Shown here piece by piece: positions 35,332 through 43,003 of a stretch of DNA of 64,000 bases; position 1 is the first letter of the stretch; each line of letters begins with the position of its first letter. The DNA lies in assembly GCF_000767465.1 (NCBI RefSeq), contig NZ_CP009292.1, positions 186,001-250,000 on the forward strand, written 5' to 3'. A program made the translations under genes and the position numbers. The notes beneath the pieces are model-generated. The model saw only the letters and a program-made list of their open reading frames with translations, made no database searches and had not been told where the DNA came from. This DNA comes from Novosphingobium pentaromativorans US6-1 (lineage in GTDB: Bacteria > Pseudomonadota > Alphaproteobacteria > Sphingomonadales > Sphingomonadaceae).

Positions 35332-37644
35332 TTACATGCGCGCTCGCAGGCTGACGCCGAAATAGCGGTCAGCATCGCGCGGGATCTGCAGGCGCTGACC
35401 ATCGGAAACGTTCAGCAGGACGTAGCTTTCATCCGTGATATTGCGGAGGTAGAACGTCAGGCGGTACTTGTCATCGGCATCGGACAGGCCGAGCGAGGCA
35501 TTCCACTGACCGTAGGCGTCAATCGGTCCGGATTCGCCGAGGTCCGAATACTGCTTCGAGACATGGCGATAGTCGGTATTCAAGTAGACGACCATGTTGC
35601 CGACGGGACGCTCGTAATCCGCACCCAGGGTATAGGTGAACTTGGGCGCCAGCGGCAGCCGCGTGCCGTCGCGCGCGTCGGGGGCATTGGTCAGCGGGTT
35701 CGGGTTGAAGCGCTTGACCTTGGCATCGGCATAGGCGGCGCTGGCGCGCAGCGTCAGGCCGGTGACAGGAACGGCCGTGAAGTCTGCCTCGAAGCCCTGG
35801 CTCTTGACTGTGCCGGCATTGGTCAGGTTGGTGACCACTGCGCCGTTCAGCAGCACGAAGTTGTTGGCCTGGAAGCCGTCGTACTGAACGGTGAACCCGG
35901 CAAGGTTGAGCTGGACCTTGTTGTTCAGGAATTGCGACTTGAGACCGACCTCGAAGGCATCGGAAGTCTCTTCGTCGATCGGCACGGCATTGGTCGGTGC
36001 GGTGTGGTTGAAGAAGACGTTGAAGGCCGGGCCCTTGTAGCCGCGCGTGTAGCTGCCGTAGAGCATGATGTCGCGGCTCGGGGTGAACTGCACGACGGCC
36101 TTGCCGGAGAGGTTGCTGTTGGAGCTCGATCCGCTGGAGACGTTGGTGCCGTTACCGCCGCTTGCAATCGTGCCGCCTGCCGGGTTGCCCGAAACGCCGG
36201 GTCCGGTTGCCGGAAGGCCCGTCGTCGCGTTCACGCCGGGTGCGCGAATATGGGTGAAGCTGAGCTCGTCCCAAGTGTAGCGCAGGCCGCCGGTAATCGC
36301 GAACATGTCACTCAGGCGATAGGTTGCCTGCCCGAATACGGCATAGTTCGACGAGTTGACGTCGCTGGCTGAACTTGCGGTCGGGAAGAGGGTATTGACG
36401 GTGTCGTCGAGGTTGCACGGCTGCCCGCCGGTGATGGGATCGACCGGCAAGGTCGAACTGGCGCACGTGATGTCGCGGCGGGTGAAATCCTGCTTGTTGT
36501 CTGAATGCCAGAGGAAACCACCGACCTGGTAGTAGAACGGGCGCGACTGGTCCGAAGCGATGCGCGCCTCGAAGGACATCTGCTGGGTCTTGACCACGCC
36601 ATTGTCGTGAAGCTGGGCAGTGCCGACGATGGCGCGGGGCAGGAAGTCGCCCTCGCGGATCTCCTCGTTCCACCAGTTGCGGTAGCCGGTCACGAAGCTC
36701 AGCGTATGCGTATCGGACAGATCGATGTCACCCGATGCGGTGAAGCTGTACTGCTTGTCACGCGTGCGGGTTACCAGATTGTGGTTTACGTAGCGCTGGT
36801 CTTCGCCCAGTGCGACACCGCCGGGCAGGCCCAGTTCTGCGTCGAGCACCGGACCGCGGCTGGCGCCGGTTACGTCGGCGCAGCAGTCATCGTCGGCATG
36901 GAAGTAGTCGGCAATGAAGCGCAGGCGGGCAATCGAACCGGAATAGTCGACGATGCCGCGAGCGCCCCAGTGCTCGTACCCGTTTACCTTCTTGTTCTTG
37001 CCGCCGTAGACATTGGTGATGTTGCCGTCGTAGGTGCCATAGAATCCGGTGACGCGTGCGCTCCAGTCCTGGCCGAGCGGACCGGAAACGGACGAGCGCA
37101 GGCGGTATTCGTCGCCTTCGTACCATTCGGCCTTGGCTTCGGCCTGGAGCGTGTCGGTACCGCCCTTGGAGACGATGTTGACGAGGCCGGCCGACGCATT
37201 CTTGCCGAACAGCGTGCCTTGCGGGCCGCGAAGGACTTCGAGGCGGTCGGCATCGACGAGGTCCATGAAGGCCTGGCCCGAACGGCTCAGGACCACGCCG
37301 TCGACGACGGTGGAGACACTCGGTTCTGCGGCGATGGAGAAGGTGATCGTGCCGACACCGCGCATGACGATGGCGCTGTTGGCGCTCGTCGTACCCTTGC
37401 GGAAAGTGACAGAGGGAACGATTCGCGTAATGTTTTCAAGGCTGGTGGCCCCGGTCTGCTCGAGCCGGTCGCCCGATACCGCGGAAATGGCAATGGGAAC
37501 GGACTGCGCGTTCTCCTTCACCTTCTGCGCCGTGACGATGATTTCCTCGACTTCCTGTGCAGAGGCAAGAGCGGGTGAAAGCAGCGCCATCGCGCTTGTG
37601 GAAGCGGCCAGCGCCCACGCGAACTTGTGCCTGGAAACGTTCAT
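35332..37644 (-). CDS. TonB-dependent receptor, divergent from the sulfoquinovosidase operon
   Basis: A 770-residue receptor. The signal peptide ends near LSPALASAQ, and the TonB-box-like EVEEIIVTAQKVKENAQSVP follows. The plug domain has ITRIVPSVTFRKGTTSANSA, VMRGVG and LEVLRGPQGTLFGKNASAGL. The barrel closes with YFGVSLRARM, with an atypical C-terminal Met. GGGAGGGGAG precedes ATG 37644. It shares a 195-bp promoter region with the sulfoquinovosidase operon, including the 21-bp dyad at 37759. The probable ligand is sulfoquinovosyl glycerol or an oligomeric or lipid-derived form of it; this is inferred from position only. Confidence 0.93.
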   Translation of the reverse strand: MNVSRHKFAWALAASTSAMALLSPALASAQEVEEIIVTAQKVKENAQSVPIAISAVSGDRLEQTGATSLENITRIVPSVTFRKGTTSANSAIVMRGVGTITFSIAAEPSVSTVVDGVVLSRSGQAFMDLVDADRLEVLRGPQGTLFGKNASAGLVNIVSKGGTDTLQAEAKAEWYEGDEYRLRSSVSGPLGQDWSARVTGFYGTYDGNITNVYGGKNKKVNGYEHWGARGIVDYSGSIARLRFIADYFHADDDCCADVTGASRGPVLDAELGLPGGVALGEDQRYVNHNLVTRTRDKQYSFTASGDIDLSDTHTLSFVTGYRNWWNEEIREGDFLPRAIVGTAQLHDNGVVKTQQMSFEARIASDQSRPFYYQVGGFLWHSDNKQDFTRRDITCASSTLPVDPITGGQPCNLDDTVNTLFPTASSASDVNSSNYAVFGQATYRLSDMFAITGGLRYTWDELSFTHIRAPGVNATTGLPATGPGVSGNPAGGTIASGGNGTNVSSGSSSNSNLSGKAVVQFTPSRDIMLYGSYTRGYKGPAFNVFFNHTAPTNAVPIDEETSDAFEVGLKSQFLNNKVQLNLAGFTVQYDGFQANNFVLLNGAVVTNLTNAGTVKSQGFEADFTAVPVTGLTLRASAAYADAKVKRFNPNPLTNAPDARDGTRLPLAPKFTYTLGADYERPVGNMVVYLNTDYRHVSKQYSDLGESGPIDAYGQWNASLGLSDADDKYRLTFYLRNITDESYVLLNVSDGQRLQIPRDADRYFGVSLRARM

Positions 37645-37758
37645 AGTAACTCCCCTCCCAATACGGGCTCGACTTGGTTTTCATTCGCTTCCGTGCTCCC
37701 TTGCGGAGCCTGTCGGAAACGGGCCTTCATTGATGCTTGCATTGCCAGCGTGTCCTCG

Positions 37759-37779
37759 GTATGTCAAGCGGTGTCATAC
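37759..37779. promoter_or_regulatory. candidate operator between TonB receptor and sulfoquinovosidase
   Basis: A 21-bp imperfect dyad with ends GTATG / CATAC, inner C-A...T-G pairs and the core GCGGTGTCA. It differs at only four positions from the element at 27444-27464 and lies 60 bases before the sulfoquinovosidase TTG and 114 bases from the receptor ATG. The LacI-type protein encoded at 39846 is the obvious candidate to bind it. Confidence 0.7.
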
Positions 37780-37839
37780 GCAAATGCAGAAGCACACAAA
37801 GTGCCGCATTGGGCAGGGCGACATTAGAGAGGAAATGCA

Positions 37840-39849
37840 TTGGAAGTGCGTATTCTGGACGCTGGAGACGGTTTCGACCTCGAGTATCGGGGGCGCGTGG
37901 TCCTGCGTCACAGAGAATCATGTCCAGCGTTGGACATTGCGCGCGGCAAGTCCTGTGTGGAGATGTATCGAGGCAACTTCTCGATTTCCGACGAGCCATC
38001 GGGTCGCATAATTCCTGCAAAGTGGCGCAGGGCCGATGGAGGTATCGAGTTCCTTGACGCCGGTTCGCCCTGCGCGGTGCTGCGCATCGATGGGACGCGT
38101 TTGCAGTTCGATGTGCTGCTCCCCGGGTATGATCGCATTACCGTCAGGTTCCATGCCGAACCTGAAGAGGTGGTCTGGGGCGGCGGCGAGCAGATGAGCT
38201 ATCTGGCGCTCAACGGTCGCAGCTTTCCGATGTGGACCAGCGAACCGGGCGTGGGGCGCGACAAGACAACCGAACTGACCCGCATCATGGATGAGCAGGG
38301 GATGGCCGGCGGAGACTATTGGAATACCAATTACCCGCAACCCACCTTCCTTACCTCTCGGTGGCTTGCCGTGCATCTCGATGCTTCCTGCTACAGCGTG
38401 CTCGATTTCTCGGACCCCGCCGCGCACCGCGTCGAGGTGTGGAGCGGATGCGCCCGCTTCGAACTGTTTGCCTCCAGCGGGCCCCTGGAGCTGGTTTCGG
38501 CACTATCGGCGAGGTTCGGCCGCCAGCCGGCCTTGCCCGAATGGGCCATCGGCGGCGCGATTGTCGGCCTCAAGTCAGGTGCGAGCAGTTTTGAACGGCT
38601 GGAACGCTTCATCGATGCCGGCGCGGCCGTGTCAGGCCTGTGGTGCGAGGACTGGGCCGGCATTCGCGAGACAAGCTTCGGGCGCCGCCTGTTCTGGGAC
38701 TGGGTCGGGTCTGAGCGCAGTGAGGCCCGATATCCCGATCTCACGGCGTCCATCGCGACGCTTGCCAAGCGGGGCATTCGTTTCCTCGCTTATGCCAATC
38801 CTTACCTGGCGGTCGACGGGACGCTCTATGAGGAAGCCCTGGCAGGCGGTCACTTCTGCCTGCGTCAGGACAGTGACGAGGTCTATCTCGTCGACTTCGG
38901 CGAGTTCGACTGCGGTGTCCTCGATTTCACCCGGGAAGAAACGCGCGACTGGTTCGCCGAACGTATCCTTGGGCGCGAAATGCTGGATATCGGAATTTCC
39001 GGATGGATGGCGGATTTCGGCGAGTACCTGCCGACCGATCTGCGCCTCGCCGACGGATCCGACGCCATGGAAGCCCATAATCGCTGGCCGGTCCTGTGGG
39101 CGCAGGTCAATGCGAAAGCCTTGGCTTCGCGCGGTAGGACAGGCGATGCGCTCTTCTTCATGCGGGCCGGCTTTTCCGGGGTGCAAGCCTATTGTCCGCT
39201 GTTGTGGGCCGGAGACCAGTGCGTCGATTTCACGCGCCATGACGGCATCGGGACGGTCGTGACTGCCGCGCTTTCTTCGGGGCTGGTCGGCAATGCCTAC
39301 AGCCACTCCGATTGTGGCGGCTACACATCGCTCCACGGCAATGTCCGCAGCGTCGAGCTGATGCAGCGTTGGTGCGAGCTGTCGGCCTTTGCGCCGGTCA
39401 TGCGCAGCCACGAGGGCAATCGCCCCGATGACAACCTCCAGTTCGATTCCTCATCTGAATTGCTGGATTGCTTTGCGCGCTGGAGCCGGGTCCACGCGCA
39501 TCTGGCACCCTACGTCCGCCACTTGTGCCACGAGGCGCAAGGGGCGGGTCTTCCTGCCCAGAGGCCATTGTTCCTGCATTATCCCGATGAACCTGCATTG
39601 TTTACGGTGCAGGATCAGTTCCTCTACGGTGCCGACATGGTCGTGGCACCCGTCATCGAAGAGGGAGCCGAGGCGCGCCGGGTGATCCTGCCGGGCAGCG
39701 GTGTCTGGAGACATTGCTGGACGGGCAAGGTTTACGCACCCGGAGTTGCCGAGGTTCCCGCTCCGATAGGGCAGCCGCCTGTGTTCTATCGGCCGGACAG
39801 TGCCTTCGCGCAGCTGTTTGCCGGACTGGAAGGGGTGTTGCGGGGATGA
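37840..39849 (+). CDS. smoI: GH31 sulfoquinovosidase (SmoI/YihQ type)
   Basis: A 669-residue GH31 glycosidase. The family nucleophile is Asp392 in GWMADFGEYLPTD and the acid/base Asp459 in WAGDQCVDF. The residues that bind the sulfonate in characterised sulfoquinovosidases are all in place: Lys245 (GLKSG), Glu270 (CEDW), Arg283 and Trp286 (GRRLFWDW), and Tyr495 (DCGGYTS). This is the K-E-R-W-Y variant known from the Agrobacterium enzyme, as opposed to Q-Q-R-W-Y of E. coli YihQ. It hydrolyses alpha-sulfoquinovosides such as sulfoquinovosyl glycerol to sulfoquinovose and glycerol. The start is TTG with AGAGAGGA upstream. No signal peptide is seen, so it is cytoplasmic. Its stop overlaps the LacI gene (ATGA). 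Confidence 0.92.
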   Translation: MEVRILDAGDGFDLEYRGRVVLRHRESCPALDIARGKSCVEMYRGNFSISDEPSGRIIPAKWRRADGGIEFLDAGSPCAVLRIDGTRLQFDVLLPGYDRITVRFHAEPEEVVWGGGEQMSYLALNGRSFPMWTSEPGVGRDKTTELTRIMDEQGMAGGDYWNTNYPQPTFLTSRWLAVHLDASCYSVLDFSDPAAHRVEVWSGCARFELFASSGPLELVSALSARFGRQPALPEWAIGGAIVGLKSGASSFERLERFIDAGAAVSGLWCEDWAGIRETSFGRRLFWDWVGSERSEARYPDLTASIATLAKRGIRFLAYANPYLAVDGTLYEEALAGGHFCLRQDSDEVYLVDFGEFDCGVLDFTREETRDWFAERILGREMLDIGISGWMADFGEYLPTDLRLADGSDAMEAHNRWPVLWAQVNAKALASRGRTGDALFFMRAGFSGVQAYCPLLWAGDQCVDFTRHDGIGTVVTAALSSGLVGNAYSHSDCGGYTSLHGNVRSVELMQRWCELSAFAPVMRSHEGNRPDDNLQFDSSSELLDCFARWSRVHAHLAPYVRHLCHEAQGAGLPAQRPLFLHYPDEPALFTVQDQFLYGADMVVAPVIEEGAEARRVILPGSGVWRHCWTGKVYAPGVAEVPAPIGQPPVFYRPDSAFAQLFAGLEGVLRG

Positions 39850-40859
39850 GTGAGCGGGCGAATATCAGGGACGTGGCAGCCATGGCCGGTGTGGCGGTGA
39901 AGACGGTCAGCCGCGTGCTCAACGGGCATCCCTACGTCAGCGCGGATACGCGTGCGCGGGTCGAGGAGGCCATGCAGAAGCTCGATTTTCGCCCGAGCGT
40001 TGCCGCCCGCATCCTGTCCGGATCGAAATCCAACCAGATCGCCCTGATCTACGACAACCACAGCCCTTTCTACATGTTCCAGATCCAGACCGGATGCTGG
40101 GAACAGTGCAAGCAGCACAACATCCGCCTGCTTGCCCAGCCGGTCGACGTGACCGATCCGACCGTTGGCGAACAGGTGCGCGGTCTTGTGACCGAGACGC
40201 ATGTCGACGGGATCATCCTGTCCTCGCCAGTCACCGACTGCGAACCGGTGCTGCGCGCACTCGAGGCGCTCGACCTGCCTTTCGTGCGGATCTCGCCGGG
40301 TACCAACCATGCGCTCACCAGCTCGGTGTTCATGGATGACACGCAGGCCGCAGATGACATGACGACCTACCTGATCAACCAGGGCCATCGCCGTATCGGT
40401 TTCATAAAGGGACACCAAAGCCACATGGCGTCCGAAGATCGCCTCTTCGGCTATCGCCGGGCACTTGACCGGGTCGGCATCCAGTTCGAACCTTCGCTCG
40501 TCTTCGAAGGCGAGTTCGATTTCGAAAGCGGCGTGCGGGCGGCGCAGTACCTGCTCGACCTGCCCGAAGTGCCGACCGCTATCTTCGCGTCGAACGACGA
40601 CATGGCCGCCGGAGTCCTGGCCGAAGCGCATACCCGCGGGATCGAGATTCCGGCGCAGCTGTCGGTGACCGGCTTCGACGATACGACCCTGGCCCGCACG
40701 GTATGGCCGCCGCTCACCACCATTCACCAGCCGATGGCGGAGCTGGCCCAGACCGCCACCGAGATCCTGATCGCCGGAAACGAGATCACCCACCGCCGCC
40801 TGCCCCATTCCCTTATCGAGCGCGCATCCGTCGCGCCGCCTCTCAGGAAGACCATATGA
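39846..40859 (+). CDS. LacI family regulator of the sulfoquinovose operon
   Basis: A 337-residue LacI/GalR regulator. The helix-turn-helix and hinge occupy residues ~1-60 (NIRDVAAMAGVAVKTVSRVL, TRARVEEAMQKLDFRPSVAA). The periplasmic-binding-like effector domain spans ~65-330 (SNQIALIYDNHSPFYMFQIQ, DDTQAADDMTTYLINQGHRR, VTGFDDTTLARTVWPPLTTI). It is embedded in the operon, overlapping the sulfoquinovosidase and the aldo/keto reductase by ATGA on both sides, so its own level follows the operon. Sulfoquinovose or a pathway intermediate is the expected inducer. Its predicted sites are the two 21-bp dyads at 27444 and 37759. Confidence 0.93.
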   Translation: MSERANIRDVAAMAGVAVKTVSRVLNGHPYVSADTRARVEEAMQKLDFRPSVAARILSGSKSNQIALIYDNHSPFYMFQIQTGCWEQCKQHNIRLLAQPVDVTDPTVGEQVRGLVTETHVDGIILSSPVTDCEPVLRALEALDLPFVRISPGTNHALTSSVFMDDTQAADDMTTYLINQGHRRIGFIKGHQSHMASEDRLFGYRRALDRVGIQFEPSLVFEGEFDFESGVRAAQYLLDLPEVPTAIFASNDDMAAGVLAEAHTRGIEIPAQLSVTGFDDTTLARTVWPPLTTIHQPMAELAQTATEILIAGNEITHRRLPHSLIERASVAPPLRKTI

Positions 40860-41770
40860 GCCAATTGCCTGCCGCCCCTGCCGTCCGAACTCTGGGTGCC
40901 AGCGGCATCGAAGTGTCCTCGATCGCGTGGGGCATGTGGCGCCTTGCAGAGGGTGGGCGCACCGTCGATGAAGCTGCCCGTCTCGTGAACACGGCTCTCG
41001 ATGCCGGGATCACCCTGCTCGATACTGCCGATATCTACGGTTTCGACGGAGTGGCCGGGTTCGGCGATGCAGAGGCGCTGTTGGGCGAAGTGCTGGCCCG
41101 GGATTCCTCGCTGCGCCCGCGCATGGTGCTGGCAACCAAGGGCGGCATCTGCCCGCCGCTCCCTTACGATCAGAGCACCGCCTATCTCAACGAGGCCATC
41201 GATGCATCGCTGCGCCGCCTGAAGGTCGAGCAAATCGACCTCTGGCAGGTCCATCGTCCCGACATCCTGACCCACCCGCAGGAAGTGGCGCGCGCGCTGG
41301 AGGATGCCGTTGCGGCAGGCAAGATCCGCACGCTGGGCGTCTCGAACTTCACCATCCACCAGATTGCCGCGCTGGATTCGTTCCTTGGTACCAGGCTGGT
41401 GTCCACCCAGCCCGAGATCAGCCCCCTGCGTATCGACTGCTTCGAGAATGGCGAACTCGATCAGGCGATGATGATGGGCCTGCTCCCGATGGCATGGTCG
41501 CCGCTGGGCGGCGGACGCCTCGCCAATCCGCAGAGCGCGCGTGACAGGGCGGTTGCCGCGGCGCTTGGCGCGGTGGCCGATGCCCATGGCGTATCCAGTA
41601 CGGTTGCGGCCTACAGTTGGCTCATGGCGCATCCGGCAGGCATCGTCCCGATTATCGGGTCGCAGCAGGCCGAGCGGATCGTCGAAGGAACGGCGGCGCT
41701 CAAAGTCCGCTGGACCAGGCAGGAGTGGTACGGCGTTCTGGTCGCGGCCCGGGGAGTGCCATTGCCCTGA
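40856..41770 (+). CDS. smoB: aldo/keto reductase, 6-oxo-glucose reductase (SmoB type)
   Basis: A 304-residue AKR with the complete catalytic tetrad: Asp and Tyr in LDTADIYG, Lys in VLATKGG and His in WQVHRPD. NADP-binding features near the end are VPIIGSQQAERI. In the sulfo-SMO pathway the SmoB reductase turns 6-oxo-glucose, the product of desulfonation, into glucose. The assignment rests on the operon with a K-E-R-W-Y sulfoquinovosidase and an SsuD-like enzyme; the sequence alone says only AKR. ATG 40856 overlaps the LacI stop. Confidence 0.85.
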   Translation: MSQLPAAPAVRTLGASGIEVSSIAWGMWRLAEGGRTVDEAARLVNTALDAGITLLDTADIYGFDGVAGFGDAEALLGEVLARDSSLRPRMVLATKGGICPPLPYDQSTAYLNEAIDASLRRLKVEQIDLWQVHRPDILTHPQEVARALEDAVAAGKIRTLGVSNFTIHQIAALDSFLGTRLVSTQPEISPLRIDCFENGELDQAMMMGLLPMAWSPLGGGRLANPQSARDRAVAAALGAVADAHGVSSTVAAYSWLMAHPAGIVPIIGSQQAERIVEGTAALKVRWTRQEWYGVLVAARGVPLP

Positions 41771-41833
41771 GCCAGGAGTTCCGCACCTGCGGAGCTGAAC
41801 GAGAGTAACAGTAACTATTGCTGGACATGCAAA

Positions 41834-41870
41834 CGTGCGCCCGGACCGGGTGACCCGGCAACCGCGTACG
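41834..41870 (+). ncRNA. structured mRNA leader upstream of the flavin monooxygenase gene
   Basis: CGTGCGC (41834-41840) pairs with GCGTACG (41864-41870, one G-U). Inside it CCGGG and CCCGG (41846-41850, 41854-41858) form a second stem capped by TGA. The internal loop reads CCGGA on one side and CAACC on the other. It lies 26 bases before the monooxygenase start in a 126-base gap within an otherwise overlapping operon. It may be a sulfur-related cis-regulatory RNA, an attenuator, or an mRNA-processing element; no family is claimed. Confidence 0.5.
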
Positions 41871-41896
41871 CCTGATTGATGTGAGAGGAGATCGAA

Positions 41897-42985
41897 ATGT
41901 CAGACCGGAAATGTGAAATCGCGTGGTTCTCCGCATTGTGCGACGACGATTACGAATTCCTCGGGGTTCCCGATCCCTATCTCCAGTCGAGCTGGGAGCA
42001 TTGCCGCAATATCGTGATGCGCGCCGAGGAAGGCGGTTTCGACAATATCCTTTTGCCATCGGGCTACCAGCTCGGGCTCGATACCACGGCTTGTGCCGCT
42101 GCGGTGGCGACGCAGGTGCGCCGCATGAAATTGCTCTGGGCCACCCGCATCGGTGAGGACTGGCCGCCCCAGCTTGCGCGCCGCATCGCAACGCTCGACC
42201 GCATCCTCGGCCCGAATGCCTCGGGCACCGGCGGCCGCCTCAACGTCAACATCATCTCCTCCGACATGCCCGGCGAAAAGCTGGAAAGTGCGCGCCGTTA
42301 TGCCCGCGCGACCGAGGTCATGAAGATCGTGCGTACGCTCCTCGATGGCGAGCACCTCGATCACGAGGGCGAGTTCTACAAGCTCCAGCTCGACCCGCCG
42401 CGCATCGGCACTATCTCTGGCAAATGTCCCGCGTTCTACTTCGGGGGATTGAGCGAGGATGCGCGCGAATGCGCTGCCGAAGGCTGCGACGTCTATCTCA
42501 TGTGGCCCGATACGATGGACAAGGTGCGCGAAACCATCGCCGACATGAAAGCGCGTGCTGCGCGATTTGGCCGTAGTCTCAAGTTCGGATACCGTGTCCA
42601 CGTCATCGTCCGCGAAACCGAAGAGGAGGCCCGCCACTATGCCGACCGCCTGTTGTCGAAGCTGGATGACGAAGCGGGCAAGGCCATTCGCGAAAAATCG
42701 CTCGATGCGAAGAACTACGGTGTCCAGCGCCAGGCGGAACTGCGCAGCGCCGCAGGGGGAGATGGCTTCGTCGAGGACAACCTGTGGACCGGCATCGGGC
42801 GCGCCCGCTCGGGTTGCGGCGCCGCGATCGTCGGCACGCCCGATCAGGTTCTCGCCAAACTTCGCGCCTATCAGGACGAAGGGATCGAGGCGTTCATCCT
42901 ATCCGGCTATCCCCATGCGCAGGAGGCCGACCTGTTTGCGCGCCATGTCCTGCCGCATATCCAGCACGGTCCGCTCGAAGCCTGA
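41897..42985 (+). CDS. smoC: LLM flavin-dependent sulfoquinovose monooxygenase (SmoC type)
   Basis: A 362-residue bacterial-luciferase-like monooxygenase of the SsuD branch. It starts IAWFSALCDDDYEFLGVPDP and has SDMPGEKLESARRYARATEV. FGYRVHVIVRE carries the Arg-x-His pair of SsuD, and IGRARSGCGAAIVGTPDQV the C-terminal mobile-loop arginine. The reaction is FMNH2 plus O2 plus sulfoquinovose to 6-oxo-glucose and sulfite. The AGGAG site seven bases upstream is strong. A flavin reductase (SmoA) is needed and is not encoded nearby, so one must be supplied from elsewhere. Methane/alkane-sulfonate substrates are the alternative, but context favours sulfoquinovose. Confidence 0.88.
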   Translation: MSDRKCEIAWFSALCDDDYEFLGVPDPYLQSSWEHCRNIVMRAEEGGFDNILLPSGYQLGLDTTACAAAVATQVRRMKLLWATRIGEDWPPQLARRIATLDRILGPNASGTGGRLNVNIISSDMPGEKLESARRYARATEVMKIVRTLLDGEHLDHEGEFYKLQLDPPRIGTISGKCPAFYFGGLSEDARECAAEGCDVYLMWPDTMDKVRETIADMKARAARFGRSLKFGYRVHVIVRETEEEARHYADRLLSKLDDEAGKAIREKSLDAKNYGVQRQAELRSAAGGDGFVEDNLWTGIGRARSGCGAAIVGTPDQVLAKLRAYQDEGIEAFILSGYPHAQEADLFARHVLPHIQHGPLEA

Positions 42986-43003
42986 CAGAAGGAAGCCACC
43001 GAG

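Noticed and set aside
35170..37578. Long rightward frames (400 and 357 codons) over the TonB receptor
   Set aside because: They are Val/Gly/Asp-rich mirror frames of the receptor, which has a signal peptide, plug and barrel in the other direction.
41834..41870. SAM-I riboswitch
   Set aside because: The GGCAACC string and a neighbouring helix recall SAM-I, but the remaining helices and the kink-turn are absent in the short gap.
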